Below are positions 54,860-64,000 of a DNA stretch of 64,000 nt, piece by piece. This DNA comes from Aurantiochytrium sp. KH105. Its lineage: Eukaryota > Sar > Bigyra > Thraustochytrida > Thraustochytriidae. Under the pieces are notes generated by a model. It was given only the letters and a program-made list of their open reading frames with translations, had not been told where the DNA came from and ran no database searches. Where the stretch lies: NCBI GenBank assembly GCA_003116975.1, contig BGKB01000005.1, positions 253,880 through 317,879 on the forward strand, in the 5' to 3' direction. Each line of letters opens with the position of its first letter. Within the stretch, counting starts at the first letter, position 1. The translations under genes were made by a program, and so were the position numbers.

Positions 54860-55256
54860 GACGCGATGTGCGCCTTTTATGGCGCTGACCGCGCCTTTGG
54901 TTTGCGAACCACCAGCGCGAGGCGTCGATGGTGTCGCCGCGCAGTTGGCGGCGGCCACCTCTCCCTCGCAAGGAAAGTCTTTTCGAGTCTCCTTGCCAGT
55001 CAAGCTTCCCACCGCGCGCAGTGCAGACAGTGCAAACAGCGAGCCTTGCAGTGACAGTCCAGTTCCAGTGCCCGGCCACAAGCAGATTGAACGGATAACT
55101 TGGAGCCATCCATGACTGTGAAGCAAGCGTCGAAGGAAGGAAGCAAGCAACACTAACGAGCGGGTCGAAAGAGCAAACACAAAAGAACAGCGCAACATAA
55201 TCACAGCTTTGTTAGCGTCTCTCTCGACCAAGCAAGGCACGCGTACGTGCCCGGGC
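54860..55256. other. Leader/intergenic sequence between two minus-strand genes
   Basis: This is the upstream part of the CFAP97-like gene and the 3' side of the acyltransferase gene. The open frame here carries a hydrophobic patch but no sign of being translated. Confidence 0.4.
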
Positions 55257-56921
55257 CTAGAAGCAATCGAGACAGGAACGGCGGGAGGAAATCATGCCGT
55301 CATGGCTCATGACCTCCTCGTAAAAGGCCTCGAACTGAGGACCCCAGTGCTTGGCAACGAGGTTCGGGTCGACGCCGAGATTGGCGTCGAGGCAGACCGA
55401 GGCAGAGACATTGTTGTTGTAAGAAAGGATGCCGACGTAGAGCGCGAGCGGGCTAAAAATGAGAAAGCTCATGTCCGTGACGCGCGCTCCCGCAATCTTG
55501 ACAGCGTGCGCAGGGGCGGCAACATTTGAAAGCTGCGCAGTAGCCTTGTTGGCGGCTTGGAGCACCGTCGAGTTGGACACTTTCAGAGGGAGAATTGGCA
55601 CGAGGACCTTGGCCGTGCGCGTGGTGACAAAGGGCGCCGGCGACATCTTAATCTTGTCAAGATCGCGCTTGATTTTCCAAAAGAGGTCAACATTCGAGCC
55701 CTTGAACGTGACGTAGAATTTGAGAAAGCCGTACGAGAACTGATTTCGCGGATCGTCGTCGCGAAAGGGATCCTCGCCGCGTGAGCGCGTTGAAATCGGA
55801 AACTGCGCGCTGACCTTGGCCCCGCTCAAAGCAGCCTCGTCGCCCGCCTCGATAAAGTACTCTCGCATCGTGAGCGTCAGCAAGAGGATGAGAACGTCGT
55901 TAAGCGTTGCGCCTTCGAGCTTGTTCTTGACCTCCTTCATTCGCGGCAAAGGAACCTTCTCCGTGAATGCGAAGCGGCGTTCGCCAGACACGTCGCTCGT
56001 ATTCTTGGGCCGCAGCGAGTTCGGTGGGTCCGAGGCGGAGAACACGTTAAAGACGCCACTCCACAGACCTCCAAGAAAGATACGAGTGCGGTTGAGTGGG
56101 CCAAAGGTCGCCTTCTTTTTGCGTTTCATCGGTGGCCGTGATGCCTGAATCATTGCAGCCTCGTCCTCGTCCGAGGCTGGATCCAGCATGCGCATGAGGA
56201 CCTCAATTTGAGAGACGCCGTCGCCAATGGCGTGGCTAATTTTGGTGATGAGGCAGGCGCGGCCATCATCGAGACGCGGGACATACAAGAGCTGCCACAA
56301 AGGTTTGCTCAGGTCCGGCTCCCATCCATTGTACATGTTTTCCACAAAGTGAATGACGTCATTGGTGGTAGGCGGCGTGTCACCGTCCGCCAGGACTTTT
56401 TGCAAGTGATAGTCAATATCGAAGTCATCGAGATTGACCTCGACAAAGTGAAACTTTTGCGGCAGAGGAAAGGAACGGGCTTTCATGCGTGCGCGAAAGC
56501 GTGGCATGACCATGAGGCGTTCAGCCACAACCGTCTGCACGCGCTCAAAGCCGGGATCATGGTCGAAAAAGAGGATTCCTGTGACCCAGCTTGCCTTTGA
56601 CTGGCTTTCGCGTTGCAAGTTGCCCACGAGGCGGGTCGTAATGCTCGCCCTGATTTTGCGCCCAGGTCTCGAAGCATTCGTCACCGTTCGGGCCAGCGAG
56701 ATCCCACTGGGGACGGCTTCGAGCGAGTCCGGGTACGGAAACTCGTCATCCTCGTCTTCGCCTTCGTCTTCCTCGGCGACTTCATCATCATCATCGCCAC
56801 CCAAGTCCTTCGTCTGTTCTGTCTCTTCGAGCTCATCAACCTCAACCTCGGGGTCAAGCTCGAGCTCATCGAGCGGGGCAACCTTGGTCGAAACCTGCGC
56901 GCTTGCGTCTGACGAGGCCAT
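55257..56921 (-). CDS. Wax ester synthase/diacylglycerol acyltransferase (WS/DGAT) family enzyme
   Basis: The 554-residue protein has a very acidic N-terminal ~65 residues. The acyltransferase fold follows, with the active-site motif in KISHAIGDG (His230, Asp234, Gly235), a variant of HHxxxDG where the first His is Ser. The WS/DGAT C-terminal domain has NDVLILLLTLTMREYF and QFPISTRSRGEDP blocks. The enzymes transfer acyl-CoA to fatty alcohols or diacylglycerol, making wax esters or triacylglycerol. The second His is the catalytic one in this superfamily, so activity is plausible. There is no clear transmembrane helix, but the family is membrane-associated. Substrate not predictable. Confidence 0.85.
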   Translation of the reverse strand: MASSDASAQVSTKVAPLDELELDPEVEVDELEETEQTKDLGGDDDDEVAEEDEGEDEDDEFPYPDSLEAVPSGISLARTVTNASRPGRKIRASITTRLVGNLQRESQSKASWVTGILFFDHDPGFERVQTVVAERLMVMPRFRARMKARSFPLPQKFHFVEVNLDDFDIDYHLQKVLADGDTPPTTNDVIHFVENMYNGWEPDLSKPLWQLLYVPRLDDGRACLITKISHAIGDGVSQIEVLMRMLDPASDEDEAAMIQASRPPMKRKKKATFGPLNRTRIFLGGLWSGVFNVFSASDPPNSLRPKNTSDVSGERRFAFTEKVPLPRMKEVKNKLEGATLNDVLILLLTLTMREYFIEAGDEAALSGAKVSAQFPISTRSRGEDPFRDDDPRNQFSYGFLKFYVTFKGSNVDLFWKIKRDLDKIKMSPAPFVTTRTAKVLVPILPLKVSNSTVLQAANKATAQLSNVAAPAHAVKIAGARVTDMSFLIFSPLALYVGILSYNNNVSASVCLDANLGVDPNLVAKHWGPQFEAFYEEVMSHDGMISSRRSCLDCF

Positions 56922-57829
56922 ACTTCCCCTCCTTCTCGTAAACGTGCCCTGTTTGTTGCTGCTCCTGCTGCTTTGGTACTGCTGTTGCTGATGCTGTTGC
57001 TATTGCTGCAACTCCAACGCCGCGCCGTCCCGCTGCCGCTCGAGTCGTCAACGGGCCAGACGTATCTTGCTCGCCGCCGCGCGAATGCTCGCCGCTTCCG
57101 GGTTTGCTTGCTCTGTTCTGCTCTGCTCCGCTCTGCACTGCGAGACCGGCACGAGGTGGCACGGCGGCGGGCCCAATCTTGGTCGGGCACGCACGATGTG
57201 ACCACTAAAAAGCCTCCGTAAACTTGCAGCGGCAAGGCCGCGACGCAGACGCACGAAACGCAGACACGCTGCGCGACGCTCGCTAGCTACGAGCGAGCGA
57301 ACCGAGGCTTGGCAGAGCGACGAGACGAGACGAGACGAGACGAGACGAGGCAGCCGCCACTCGAGTGGCGGTGCGGCGATGCGGCGAGCAAGCAAGCAAG
57401 CTGCAGCCGCTGCGAGCACGTGCAGCGCGTGCACCACGCGCTCTCTCTCTCTCTCTCGCTGCCAAAGTGCGAGCGTGATCCCGCGTGTGTGTTTGTGTAT
57501 GGATAACTCATTTGCGGCGGGCCCTTCTTTATTTACCAGCAAGGAGCAGCCAGTGCGCGTGCTGGAGCAGCCATAGCCGAGTTGGATGAACCAAGGCGTC
57601 ATGGCAGTTGGAGGCGCCGGGGTCGGTCGGAGTGCGGAAATCTCCTTTCACAGCGTGGACCTTGCGCGTATCGTGACGACGCCTGCAGCAGCAGCTGCAG
57701 CAGCTGCCAGGGGGCAAGACAGCAAAACATTGAAATCTTGACAGTGAGAACGAGGAGGGGAGGGGAGGAAGTACAAGCGACTGCTTGAGGTTGTCGTGGG
57801 AAAAAAAAAAAGCGAAAAAAAAGAAATTT
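56922..57829. other. Upstream region of the WS/DGAT gene
   Basis: Includes tgctgttgctgatgctgttgc-type repeats near the start and a (CGAGA)n run at 57318-57349. No additional gene is supported. Confidence 0.45.
57318..57349. repeat. (CGAGA)n pentanucleotide repeat
   Basis: About six tandem cgaga units lie upstream of the WS/DGAT gene. Confidence 0.9.
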
Positions 57830-57901
57830 TGGACACATCGAGGATTGAACTCGAGACCTTCTCAATGCAAATGAGACGTGCTGCCACTGCACCATGCGCC
57901 C
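57830..57901 (-). tRNA. tRNA-Ala (anticodon UGC), copy 1
   Basis: A 72-nt cloverleaf is read on the minus strand. The acceptor GGGCGCA pairs with TGTGTCC and includes the G3:U70 pair that marks alanine tRNAs. The D stem is GTGC/GCAC, the anticodon stem TCTCA/TGAGA with loop TTTGCAT (anticodon TGC), and the T arm TCGAG-TTCAATC-CTCGA. Discriminator A. T-runs directly downstream fit an RNA polymerase III terminator. No intron; CCA not encoded. Confidence 0.93.
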
Positions 57902-57975
57902 ACTACTGATATGATACACCATGCTTTCCCCCACTATAACCGTACGGTTGACACGGCAGTCCACAAAAAAAAAAT

Positions 57976-58010
57976 TAGGACTTCGGAGAGTTGAACTCCA
58001 GCGGTCCTAC
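57976..58010 (-). pseudogene. tRNA 3'-half remnant
   Basis: On the minus strand a T arm (TGGAG-TTCAACT-CTCCG) is followed by AAGTCCT and A, then a long T-run, as at the end of a tRNA gene. No matching 5' acceptor strand (AGGACTT) or anticodon arm is found at the expected distance, so only the 3' part seems to be present. It lies between the two tRNA-Ala copies. Confidence 0.5.
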
Positions 58011-58051
58011 ACAAGACTGATCCGGGTAAAGCAGGCCAAAAAAAGAAGTTT

Positions 58052-58123
58052 TGGACACATCGAGGATTGAACTCGAGACCTTCTCAATGCAAATGAGACG
58101 TGCTGCCACTGCACCATGCGCCC
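58052..58123 (-). tRNA. tRNA-Ala (anticodon UGC), copy 2
   Basis: The sequence over 72 nt is identical to the copy 222 bp away, with similar A/T-rich 3' flanks (ttttgg preceded by an A-run on the plus strand), so the duplication includes the terminator. G3:U70 is present. Confidence 0.93.
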
Positions 58124-58387
58124 TCCGTATCCGAAGACAAGATGGGACATGGGACACTGGCTTATATACGCCCGAGACTCTCGAGCGAAGATACCGGCGG
58201 CGGTGAGTCTGAGCTGGGTCGGGTCTCGATCACGACGCGGCAGCAAAGCAGGATCGTGGAGAGGAGAGGAGACTGGCGCGCACGCAAGCTCGCTTGCACG
58301 CACGCGAGCGTGGTCGAGATCGCGATAGGAAGCCGTGAGCGTGAGCGCGAGCGTGCTTGAGAAAAAAAGAAGAAGGAGAAGAAGAAG

Positions 58388-59523
58388 ATGAGAATGGCCG
58401 CGGCAAGATGGACGCGGTGGGTCACGCCGTTGGCGGTCCTGACGCTCGCGACGGCTTTGCAGGCGACTGCGACGGCGGTCGGTGCCGTAGAGCAAGTGCT
58501 CGTGGGACAGCACGGTAGTCTCGGGTCCAAGGTTGGTCCCATCCCGACGACGACGCTGCGAAATGGCGTGGAAATGCCCGTACGTTTTTTGACGTCGCCG
58601 AACAAGTGAAAAAGGTGGTAATTCATACAGCAAAGGCTGACTAACGCACGCACGCACGCACGTGATCCTCATTACAGATGGTTGGCCTCGGTACCTGGGA
58701 GTACAACAACTCGGTTGCATACAAGGCAACCCTGACGGCGCTCAAGGTCGGCTACGTTCATGTAGACACCGCGACAATGTACGGTAATCACGCAGGCGTC
58801 GGGCAAGCAATTCAAGACTGGCAAAGTCAGAATGGAGGCCGGCGCGAAGACATCTTTGTGACGACCAAGATCCCTGGCGGCCTCAACTACAGCGCAGCTG
58901 AGGCCGCCCTCGAGGCCTCCCTCAAGGATCTTGGCCTCGACTATGTCGACCTCATGCTTGTCCACTTTCCTGCCTACTGGGATGGTAAAGGAGGACCTGA
59001 GATGCGCGTTGAAGGTTGGAAGGCCATGATGGACTTTCATGCCGCCAAGAAGGCTCGCGCCATTGGTGTCAGCCACTTTTGCAAACGCCACATTCTCGAC
59101 CTCGTCCACGCCGGGCTTACTATCCCTCACGTGAATCAGGTCGAATTCCACGTAGGGATGGGAAGCGCGGGCCCCGAGGCAACAGATGACCGTGAGTTTG
59201 ATCACATGGTCGGAACGCTGTACCAGTCCTTTAGCCCTCTTTGTGGACCCTGCGGAACCTCGGAGCTCATCAACGGCAAGCTGGTCACCGAGATTGGCAA
59301 AAAGTATGGCAAGTCTGGCGCCCAGGTCTCGCTCAAGTGGCAGGTGCAGCAAGGCATTCCTGTGATCCCCAAGTCGGACGAAGCATCGCACATCATTGCC
59401 AATGCCCAGCTCTTCGACTGGGAGCTCAGCATTGAGGACATGATCAAGCTCGATGCCGCAAAGTCGCCCCCGGTCACGGGAGGCGGCGACAGCAAGACCT
59501 CTGGCGACTGCAAAATCCCTTAA
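58388..59523 (+). CDS. Aldo-keto reductase with signal peptide, two exons
   Basis: Exon 1 is 58388-58579 and exon 2 is 58678-59523; the spliced product has 345 residues. Splicing joins TTLRNGVEMP to MVGLGTWEYNN, restoring the AKR N-terminal strand (LNNGVxMPxLGLGT), which strongly supports the intron. The first ~32 residues (MRMAAARWTRWVTPLAVLTL...) form a signal peptide, so the enzyme is probably in the secretory pathway. The catalytic tetrad is visible: Asp and Tyr in HVDTATMYGNH, Lys in VTTKIPGG, His in LMLVHFPAYW. The NADPH-binding end is IPVIPKSDEASHI. AKRs reduce carbonyls using NADPH; the substrate is not predictable. Confidence 0.88.
58580..58677 (+). other. Spliceosomal intron in the aldo-keto reductase gene
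   Basis: 98 bp, starting gtacgt and ending attacag, with a ctgactaac branch-point candidate at 58637-58645, ~32 bp before the 3' end. It has an in-frame stop if unspliced. It contains a short cacg repeat. Confidence 0.88.
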
Positions 59524-59836
59524 ACACGAAGCAACGAGACCATGCCTGAACAAATGACCTAACTATTTTCTTTCCAAACTTCCCCGCGTAAAATCGCAAC
59601 ATCTGCAAGCTTTTCGAAAGCGAGCGATTGAAGATTTCTCTGCCCTGTGTCATGAAGATCGATTAGACTCTTTGACAGCAGAACCTAGCAGTCAAGATAC
59701 GGGCCAAACGCCTCCACGAGATGAATTCTCGAAACCAAAGGAAATTTGGATGTGAAATTATTTGTTCTTGTTCCTCTTGTGATCGTTGCCCGAAAAGAGA
59801 AACTCCACCGAGAAGGGCTTTCTTGCTTTTAGTATC
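59524..59836. other. Convergent intergenic region
   Basis: 3' ends of the reductase and the long myosin; nothing else is seen. Confidence 0.5.
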
Positions 59837-62800
59837 CTATGCAGCTTGGCCGCCGGAGATTGCCGGACCTGCAACAAGATTAACCCCCGCCGAAGTCGAA
59901 CTACCGTCCACCGATGATGGTGATAATGATAATGATGATGACGACGAGGTTTGCGCGGACTCTTGCACTTGCTTCGGGAAGCTCTTACGCTTAACGATAC
60001 GCTCGAGACCCTTGATGAGAACATCACGAGCCTCGAGCTCAGAGTCCGCTTCGCGAAGCTTTTGCTCGAAAAAGTCAAAGTTGCGCTTGGCTTGCGTACG
60101 CTCGCGCTCCAAATCCAGCGTGAGCTGATCCAAAACGTTTGCCATGTACTCCTTTGCATCCTGCGTGTCCTGCTGCAGTCGCGAGAGGCGCGAGATTTCA
60201 TCCGATTGGGCGGCAAGCTGCAGCTGCTGCGACTGAATGATTGACACAAGCGAGGCAAGTGAGGCGGCCTCGTCAGAACTCAGTGCTCCGGCAGCGGTAG
60301 GCACGCGCAAAGGAGTCTTTGGCACACTTGTCGTAAATGCGCGCTCGCGCTCGCGAAAATCTGCTTCGAGGTCTAGCATGCGTGTGGTAAGTTCGGTAAT
60401 GCGCGCTTCGCGCTCCGCGGCTACGACCTTGTACTCCCAGCATCGTTGTTCAGCATCCTCGAGCTGAGCGTGCAGCCTCGTCTTTTGTTCCTTTAGCAAC
60501 GCCCGCTCGTGCTCGCTCTCTCGAAGCGCCGACTTGAGCCTTGAAGCCAAGACGCGGTCGGCAAAAGGCCCATACGTCTGCTCACGAAATGCCTCCACCA
60601 TGGCCATCGTCACTCCCTTGGCATTCTCGCCAAAGAGCTCACGGGCAATGCGCTTGCACTTTTCCAGCGACATGGTTTCCTGAGGGCTTTGCACTTGCTC
60701 GCTCTCTCGCTTCCCTTGCAATACCCGTGCTTCGAGCTTTGCAAGGCCTCGGAAACTTCCCAGCCTCGTGCTTTGCGGTCGTGATGACGAGGGCAAAACA
60801 TCTTCTTCTGTCACTTCACGCACGTGCACAGCGAGCAATTCTGGCTCGAGACCTTGCCCACCCGGCTTGATGCTTCCCACAAATGACGAATTTCGTGAGC
60901 ACGAGGGTGACCGGATCCAGGAGCGCGACCTTTCGGTGAGCGATAGCATTTGCTCAGCCTTGACCTGCTGCGCCGCCGCCTCGGCTTCGCGCGCGGCCAC
61001 TTTCTCGCGCTCTTTCTCCGCCTCGGCAAGAGCAGCCTCCTTTTCGAGCCGTGCTGCTTCTTCTTTTGCAGCACGAGCAGCTTCAGCGAGCCGTGCTGCT
61101 TCCTCCTGTGCAAGTTGCGCAGCTTCGGCAAGACGAGCAGCAAATTCAAGTCTTGCGCGCCACCCTCGTACGCAGCACTGAATTTCGAGTGCAGCAGCTT
61201 TTTGCAAAAGAAATTTGCATCGCACACGATGCGCACGAAAGCGTTGTTGAATCGTTGAAATGGCCTCGTTACGCGCGCGAAAGTAGCGCAAACGACTTTC
61301 AAAGTGGTGCGCAGCCATAGCCTTGGCCACGCACTTGCGCCACAGCATGCGCACATAGTACAACTTGAACCGGTCAATGACATACTTGCGCTCCGCTTGG
61401 GCCTTGGCGTCCGCAGGCGCGGCGCACGACCACACCTTCGATGCCTCAAGAATGCGGTCCAACATGGACAGCTGGCCATTACGGAAAAAGACGCGCGTCG
61501 TTCCGCACCGATATGCCTTGTGAGGGACGTCAAAGGCCCAGAAAAGGGCTTTAGTGAATTCGCGCGCGTTCCCTGCGCCAAGATTTCGCCATATGCGTAG
61601 GGCCTCCTGAGGAAGTGTCTCCGCGTACGCATCAATGAGACTCTGGTACGGAATACGTGTCGGAAGTCCTGACTTGAGTACCTGCGCGGTCTGCTCAATG
61701 CTCAAGCAACGCAACTGACTCACGACGAGCGCTCGATCGAACCACGGTCGTCCTTCCTCACGCTGCATTTGCACATTCGGCTTGACACATCGAATGAATG
61801 AACACTTTGTGGCCTCGAGGGTCTCCACGAGCTCTTTGATCTGCACAGCGAACTTGGACACAATTGACTGCACCTTTCGTCGCGGGCGGCGACGTGACCC
61901 GGCCCCTGATTCTGATCCTGTGCCGGCCCGTGCATTTGTAGGACCACGCGCTGTGTCTGCTGGCGAGCATCGGCCCCATGCGACAGCCACGTTTGTTGCT
62001 GTACTTAGCACTTGCTGCGCGCGCTCGGGAAGTTGGTCATTATTCTTGTGGATGAAGCCCTCCGCCACATAGGAAACTGGCCCTGGGTAATGCGCGACAA
62101 TAAAGGTCGTGCGAATGTCTTTTGGATGAGGCCGCGGAAAGCACGTGTGTCCGGAAAATGAGTCATGCATGGCCTTGTTCAGCTTTTCGTCCGAAGATTG
62201 GGGCGCACGACTAACCTCGTCGACAAGTGTCAAAAGCCCAGGTTTTCCCTTGACGCCATGAAAAAGATGCACACACTCGCTCGAGGCGCGCGGGGGAGGA
62301 AAGTCTGCACCCTTCATGACAAGCCCCTCTGCTTTGTAAAGCGCCACTTCTGCCTCGAATACCTGCCGGATGAAGGTGTCTTGCAGCGCCTCATTCGTGT
62401 AGTTGATGAGGAGTTGTTCAAAGCTATTTTGCTGCATTGACTCGAAACCGAAAATGTCGAGCACCCCAATAAAGTGCATCGGCGTCCTCGGCGTCTCTGA
62501 ACCTTTATCAGCCTGCTGCGGTCCACCGAGACTTTGATTTAGACGCTGAAGAACCCATTCAAAGGCACCAGCATATATGGCCTTGGCGACCGCATTGCGA
62601 TTTTGCACCGCGCGCTCGATTCCTTCTGGTGTCACAATCGGCTCACTCGAGCCAGGTACGCGCACTTCGCGCTCGCACAAGAGCTTTTGTAAAGCATCTC
62701 GACCTCCTTCAAGCCCAAGTAGAGAGCAGCACGTACCTGCGTCGCTCGATATTGTGGCTGCATCGGCATCCCCCTCGAATTCGACCTGAAGCAAATGCAA

Positions 62801-63748
62801 AACCCCTGCCAATGAAGCAAACAAGACATCCTGATCAATGCCGATTGTCGCGAGTGCTCCGCAAAGCTTGTCGAAGCGATCTTTGTCGCCCACTCTCGGA
62901 TTTGGATCAGGCTGAAGCGCGTCGAGACCTAAATGGGGCAATTTCTCGCGAGCGGCGCGCAAATAATGCAAAATATGAAAGCTACGCTCGCCGGGACCTT
63001 GGAAAACGACACGACTCTTTTCGAGAAGGTAGGTTTCAATGCGCGCCCCTGTAATACACCAGCCTTGATTATCTGCACGCCGCTCCAGAATGACCTTGGT
63101 GTACTTGCCAAACCTCGATGAATTGTGGTTCATGCAGGTCGACGCGTTTCCGATGGCCTCAAGCACGGGACTCACTTGAAGCAGACGCTCTTCGAGCTCA
63201 TTGCCTTGCTCCGACCCATGGCATCGTGCGACCACGTGACGAATGACTCGTTTGGCGCTCTCCGTTTTGCCCGCCCCGGACTCACCGCCAATTACAATTG
63301 ACTGGTCGCCTGTCCCGGACCGCGCCCCTAACTGGAGCTGCTGGAGTGCAATCTCCGCAATTGCAAATGGCCCTTTTGCGCGCGCTGTACCGCATTCGTA
63401 CCCGGACTCATCGAGTTCGCGGAGGGGATTTACGCTTACAAGAACGGGCCCCATAAAGGTATAAGGAGCATCTTCCAAGGCCCGGAGCCGAAGATTTTCG
63501 AGAATTGCAGGCTCGTGAATGTGATGAAGCGCCGTCATATCTTCCTCGACACCTCGGTTGACGGCAAAGACAGTGTCGCTGGCCTCAGCCGAGTCCATGG
63601 GCTCATCTTGCCCACCTGCATCGCCGCTTCGACGAACGACAATGTCGCCTTTGCCACCACCAGCGCATGCGATCACTTCCCCGATTTTCCAGCATCCATC
63701 TTCTTTGCCGCCGTACCAAACACGCGCACCCACCTCGTGCGCCACCAT
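59837..63748 (-). CDS. Unconventional myosin with IQ motifs and coiled-coil tail
   Basis: From ATG 63748 the protein has 1303 residues; the frame opens three codons earlier at a TTG. A short SH3-like N-terminus (VGARVWYGGKEDGCWKIGEV) precedes the motor. The P-loop GESGAGKTE is at 155-163, switch I NHNSSRFGKY at 207-216 and relay DIFGFES at about 431. The TEDS position is Glu369, so phosphorylation is not needed there. A basic loop 2 (SRRRPRRK) is present. At least two IQ-like motifs (STIQQRFRAHRVRCKF, LEIQCCVRGWRARL) at ~832-872 would bind calmodulin-like light chains. An Ala/Glu-rich helix (~875-940) and a long coiled coil (~1080-1270) follow, then a Ser-rich end. No cargo domain (MyTH4, FERM, DIL) is seen. 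Class not assigned. Confidence 0.92.
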   Translation of the reverse strand: MVAHEVGARVWYGGKEDGCWKIGEVIACAGGGKGDIVVRRSGDAGGQDEPMDSAEASDTVFAVNRGVEEDMTALHHIHEPAILENLRLRALEDAPYTFMGPVLVSVNPLRELDESGYECGTARAKGPFAIAEIALQQLQLGARSGTGDQSIVIGGESGAGKTESAKRVIRHVVARCHGSEQGNELEERLLQVSPVLEAIGNASTCMNHNSSRFGKYTKVILERRADNQGWCITGARIETYLLEKSRVVFQGPGERSFHILHYLRAAREKLPHLGLDALQPDPNPRVGDKDRFDKLCGALATIGIDQDVLFASLAGVLHLLQVEFEGDADAATISSDAGTCCSLLGLEGGRDALQKLLCEREVRVPGSSEPIVTPEGIERAVQNRNAVAKAIYAGAFEWVLQRLNQSLGGPQQADKGSETPRTPMHFIGVLDIFGFESMQQNSFEQLLINYTNEALQDTFIRQVFEAEVALYKAEGLVMKGADFPPPRASSECVHLFHGVKGKPGLLTLVDEVSRAPQSSDEKLNKAMHDSFSGHTCFPRPHPKDIRTTFIVAHYPGPVSYVAEGFIHKNNDQLPERAQQVLSTATNVAVAWGRCSPADTARGPTNARAGTGSESGAGSRRRPRRKVQSIVSKFAVQIKELVETLEATKCSFIRCVKPNVQMQREEGRPWFDRALVVSQLRCLSIEQTAQVLKSGLPTRIPYQSLIDAYAETLPQEALRIWRNLGAGNAREFTKALFWAFDVPHKAYRCGTTRVFFRNGQLSMLDRILEASKVWSCAAPADAKAQAERKYVIDRFKLYYVRMLWRKCVAKAMAAHHFESRLRYFRARNEAISTIQQRFRAHRVRCKFLLQKAAALEIQCCVRGWRARLEFAARLAEAAQLAQEEAARLAEAARAAKEEAARLEKEAALAEAEKEREKVAAREAEAAAQQVKAEQMLSLTERSRSWIRSPSCSRNSSFVGSIKPGGQGLEPELLAVHVREVTEEDVLPSSSRPQSTRLGSFRGLAKLEARVLQGKRESEQVQSPQETMSLEKCKRIARELFGENAKGVTMAMVEAFREQTYGPFADRVLASRLKSALRESEHERALLKEQKTRLHAQLEDAEQRCWEYKVVAAEREARITELTTRMLDLEADFRERERAFTTSVPKTPLRVPTAAGALSSDEAASLASLVSIIQSQQLQLAAQSDEISRLSRLQQDTQDAKEYMANVLDQLTLDLERERTQAKRNFDFFEQKLREADSELEARDVLIKGLERIVKRKSFPKQVQESAQTSSSSSLSLSPSSVDGSSTSAGVNLVAGPAISGGQAA

Positions 63749-64000
63749 GGCATGCAATCAGATATGTATCGCTTCGAGTTCTGCGTTTGCAGCGTGGACG
63801 TTCATCCGTCTTGACAATTTGGCTACACGTACCAGCTGGCTGAAAAAATGCATCTCGGTCCGGGCCTCTATTGCACTCCAGTACTCCTCTCGCACGCGCG
63901 CGCGAGGTCACAGAGGGGGGTGGGGAGATGACCAGGCACCCCTCGACGAGATCAGGGGTGGCGAGTCCCTCCAATCCGAACATCTGCCGGCGGCAAGCTA
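63749..64000. other. Upstream region of the long myosin, cut by the window edge
   Basis: No gene or repeat is recognised in the last ~250 bp. Confidence 0.4.

Noticed and set aside
54860-55240. 127-residue hydrophobic/Ser-rich extension of the CFAP97-like gene
   Set aside because: Lacks conservation-like features and has a natural start at 54859.

Overview
The window is a compact, GC-rich nuclear segment from a single-celled eukaryote. It carries about 27 protein-coding genes, almost all in single uninterrupted frames, and two tRNA genes. The gene content includes stramenopile-style C-x4-C...C-x2-H repeat proteins, unconventional myosins, NDUFA9, PEX3, MO25 and a Dictyostelium-type phosphodiesterase that combines a metallo-beta-lactamase fold with cyclic-nucleotide-binding domains. 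With few introns, a WS/DGAT-type acyltransferase and very GC-rich leaders, this suggests a labyrinthulomycete (thraustochytrid); that placement is inference from memory of gene families, not a database result.

Layout. 0-9.4 kb: a zinc-binding repeat protein possibly cut by the left edge, an LRR protein, a TLDc protein, an MRM2-type rRNA methyltransferase and two coiled-coil proteins. 9.4-12.4 kb: a gene-poor stretch. 12.4-14.6 kb: a short class-I-like myosin ending in a CaaX box. 16.9-25.5 kb: a small unknown protein, AMP deaminase, an LRR/coiled-coil protein, an NAA60/NAA50-like acetyltransferase and a bL31m-like mitochondrial ribosomal protein. 26-31.4 kb: a CoA-binding/O-acetylhomoserine sulfhydrylase fusion and the phosphodiesterase. 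32.9-44.2 kb: MO25, a NIPA Mg transporter, PEX3, PRPP synthetase, a small unknown and NDUFA9. 44.2-47.4 kb: decayed sequence, a small membrane protein and a 1.16-kb element with terminal inverted repeats and TA ends. 47.4-64 kb: GAPDH, a multipass protein, a triple-TM2 protein, a possible CFAP97-like protein, WS/DGAT, tandem tRNA-Ala(UGC), a secretory aldo-keto reductase with the only clear intron, and a long-tailed myosin.

The most striking non-coding signal is a 13-bp element, GCAAGT-N4-(A/T)AT. It recurs in arrays with a 19-24 bp step (about two helical turns) in the upstream regions of the sulfhydrylase fusion/bL31m pair, MO25, NDUFA9 and the region upstream of GAPDH. A dyad form centred on GTTAAC lies upstream of PRPP synthetase/PEX3. 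Many of these genes serve mitochondrial or central metabolism, so a shared regulator is a reasonable inference. I could not identify a binding factor.

Limits: functions come from reading motifs by eye. Starts were set at the first credible ATG, and several long upstream extensions in GC-rich leaders were dropped. The long antisense frames opposite GC-rich genes are treated as shadows.
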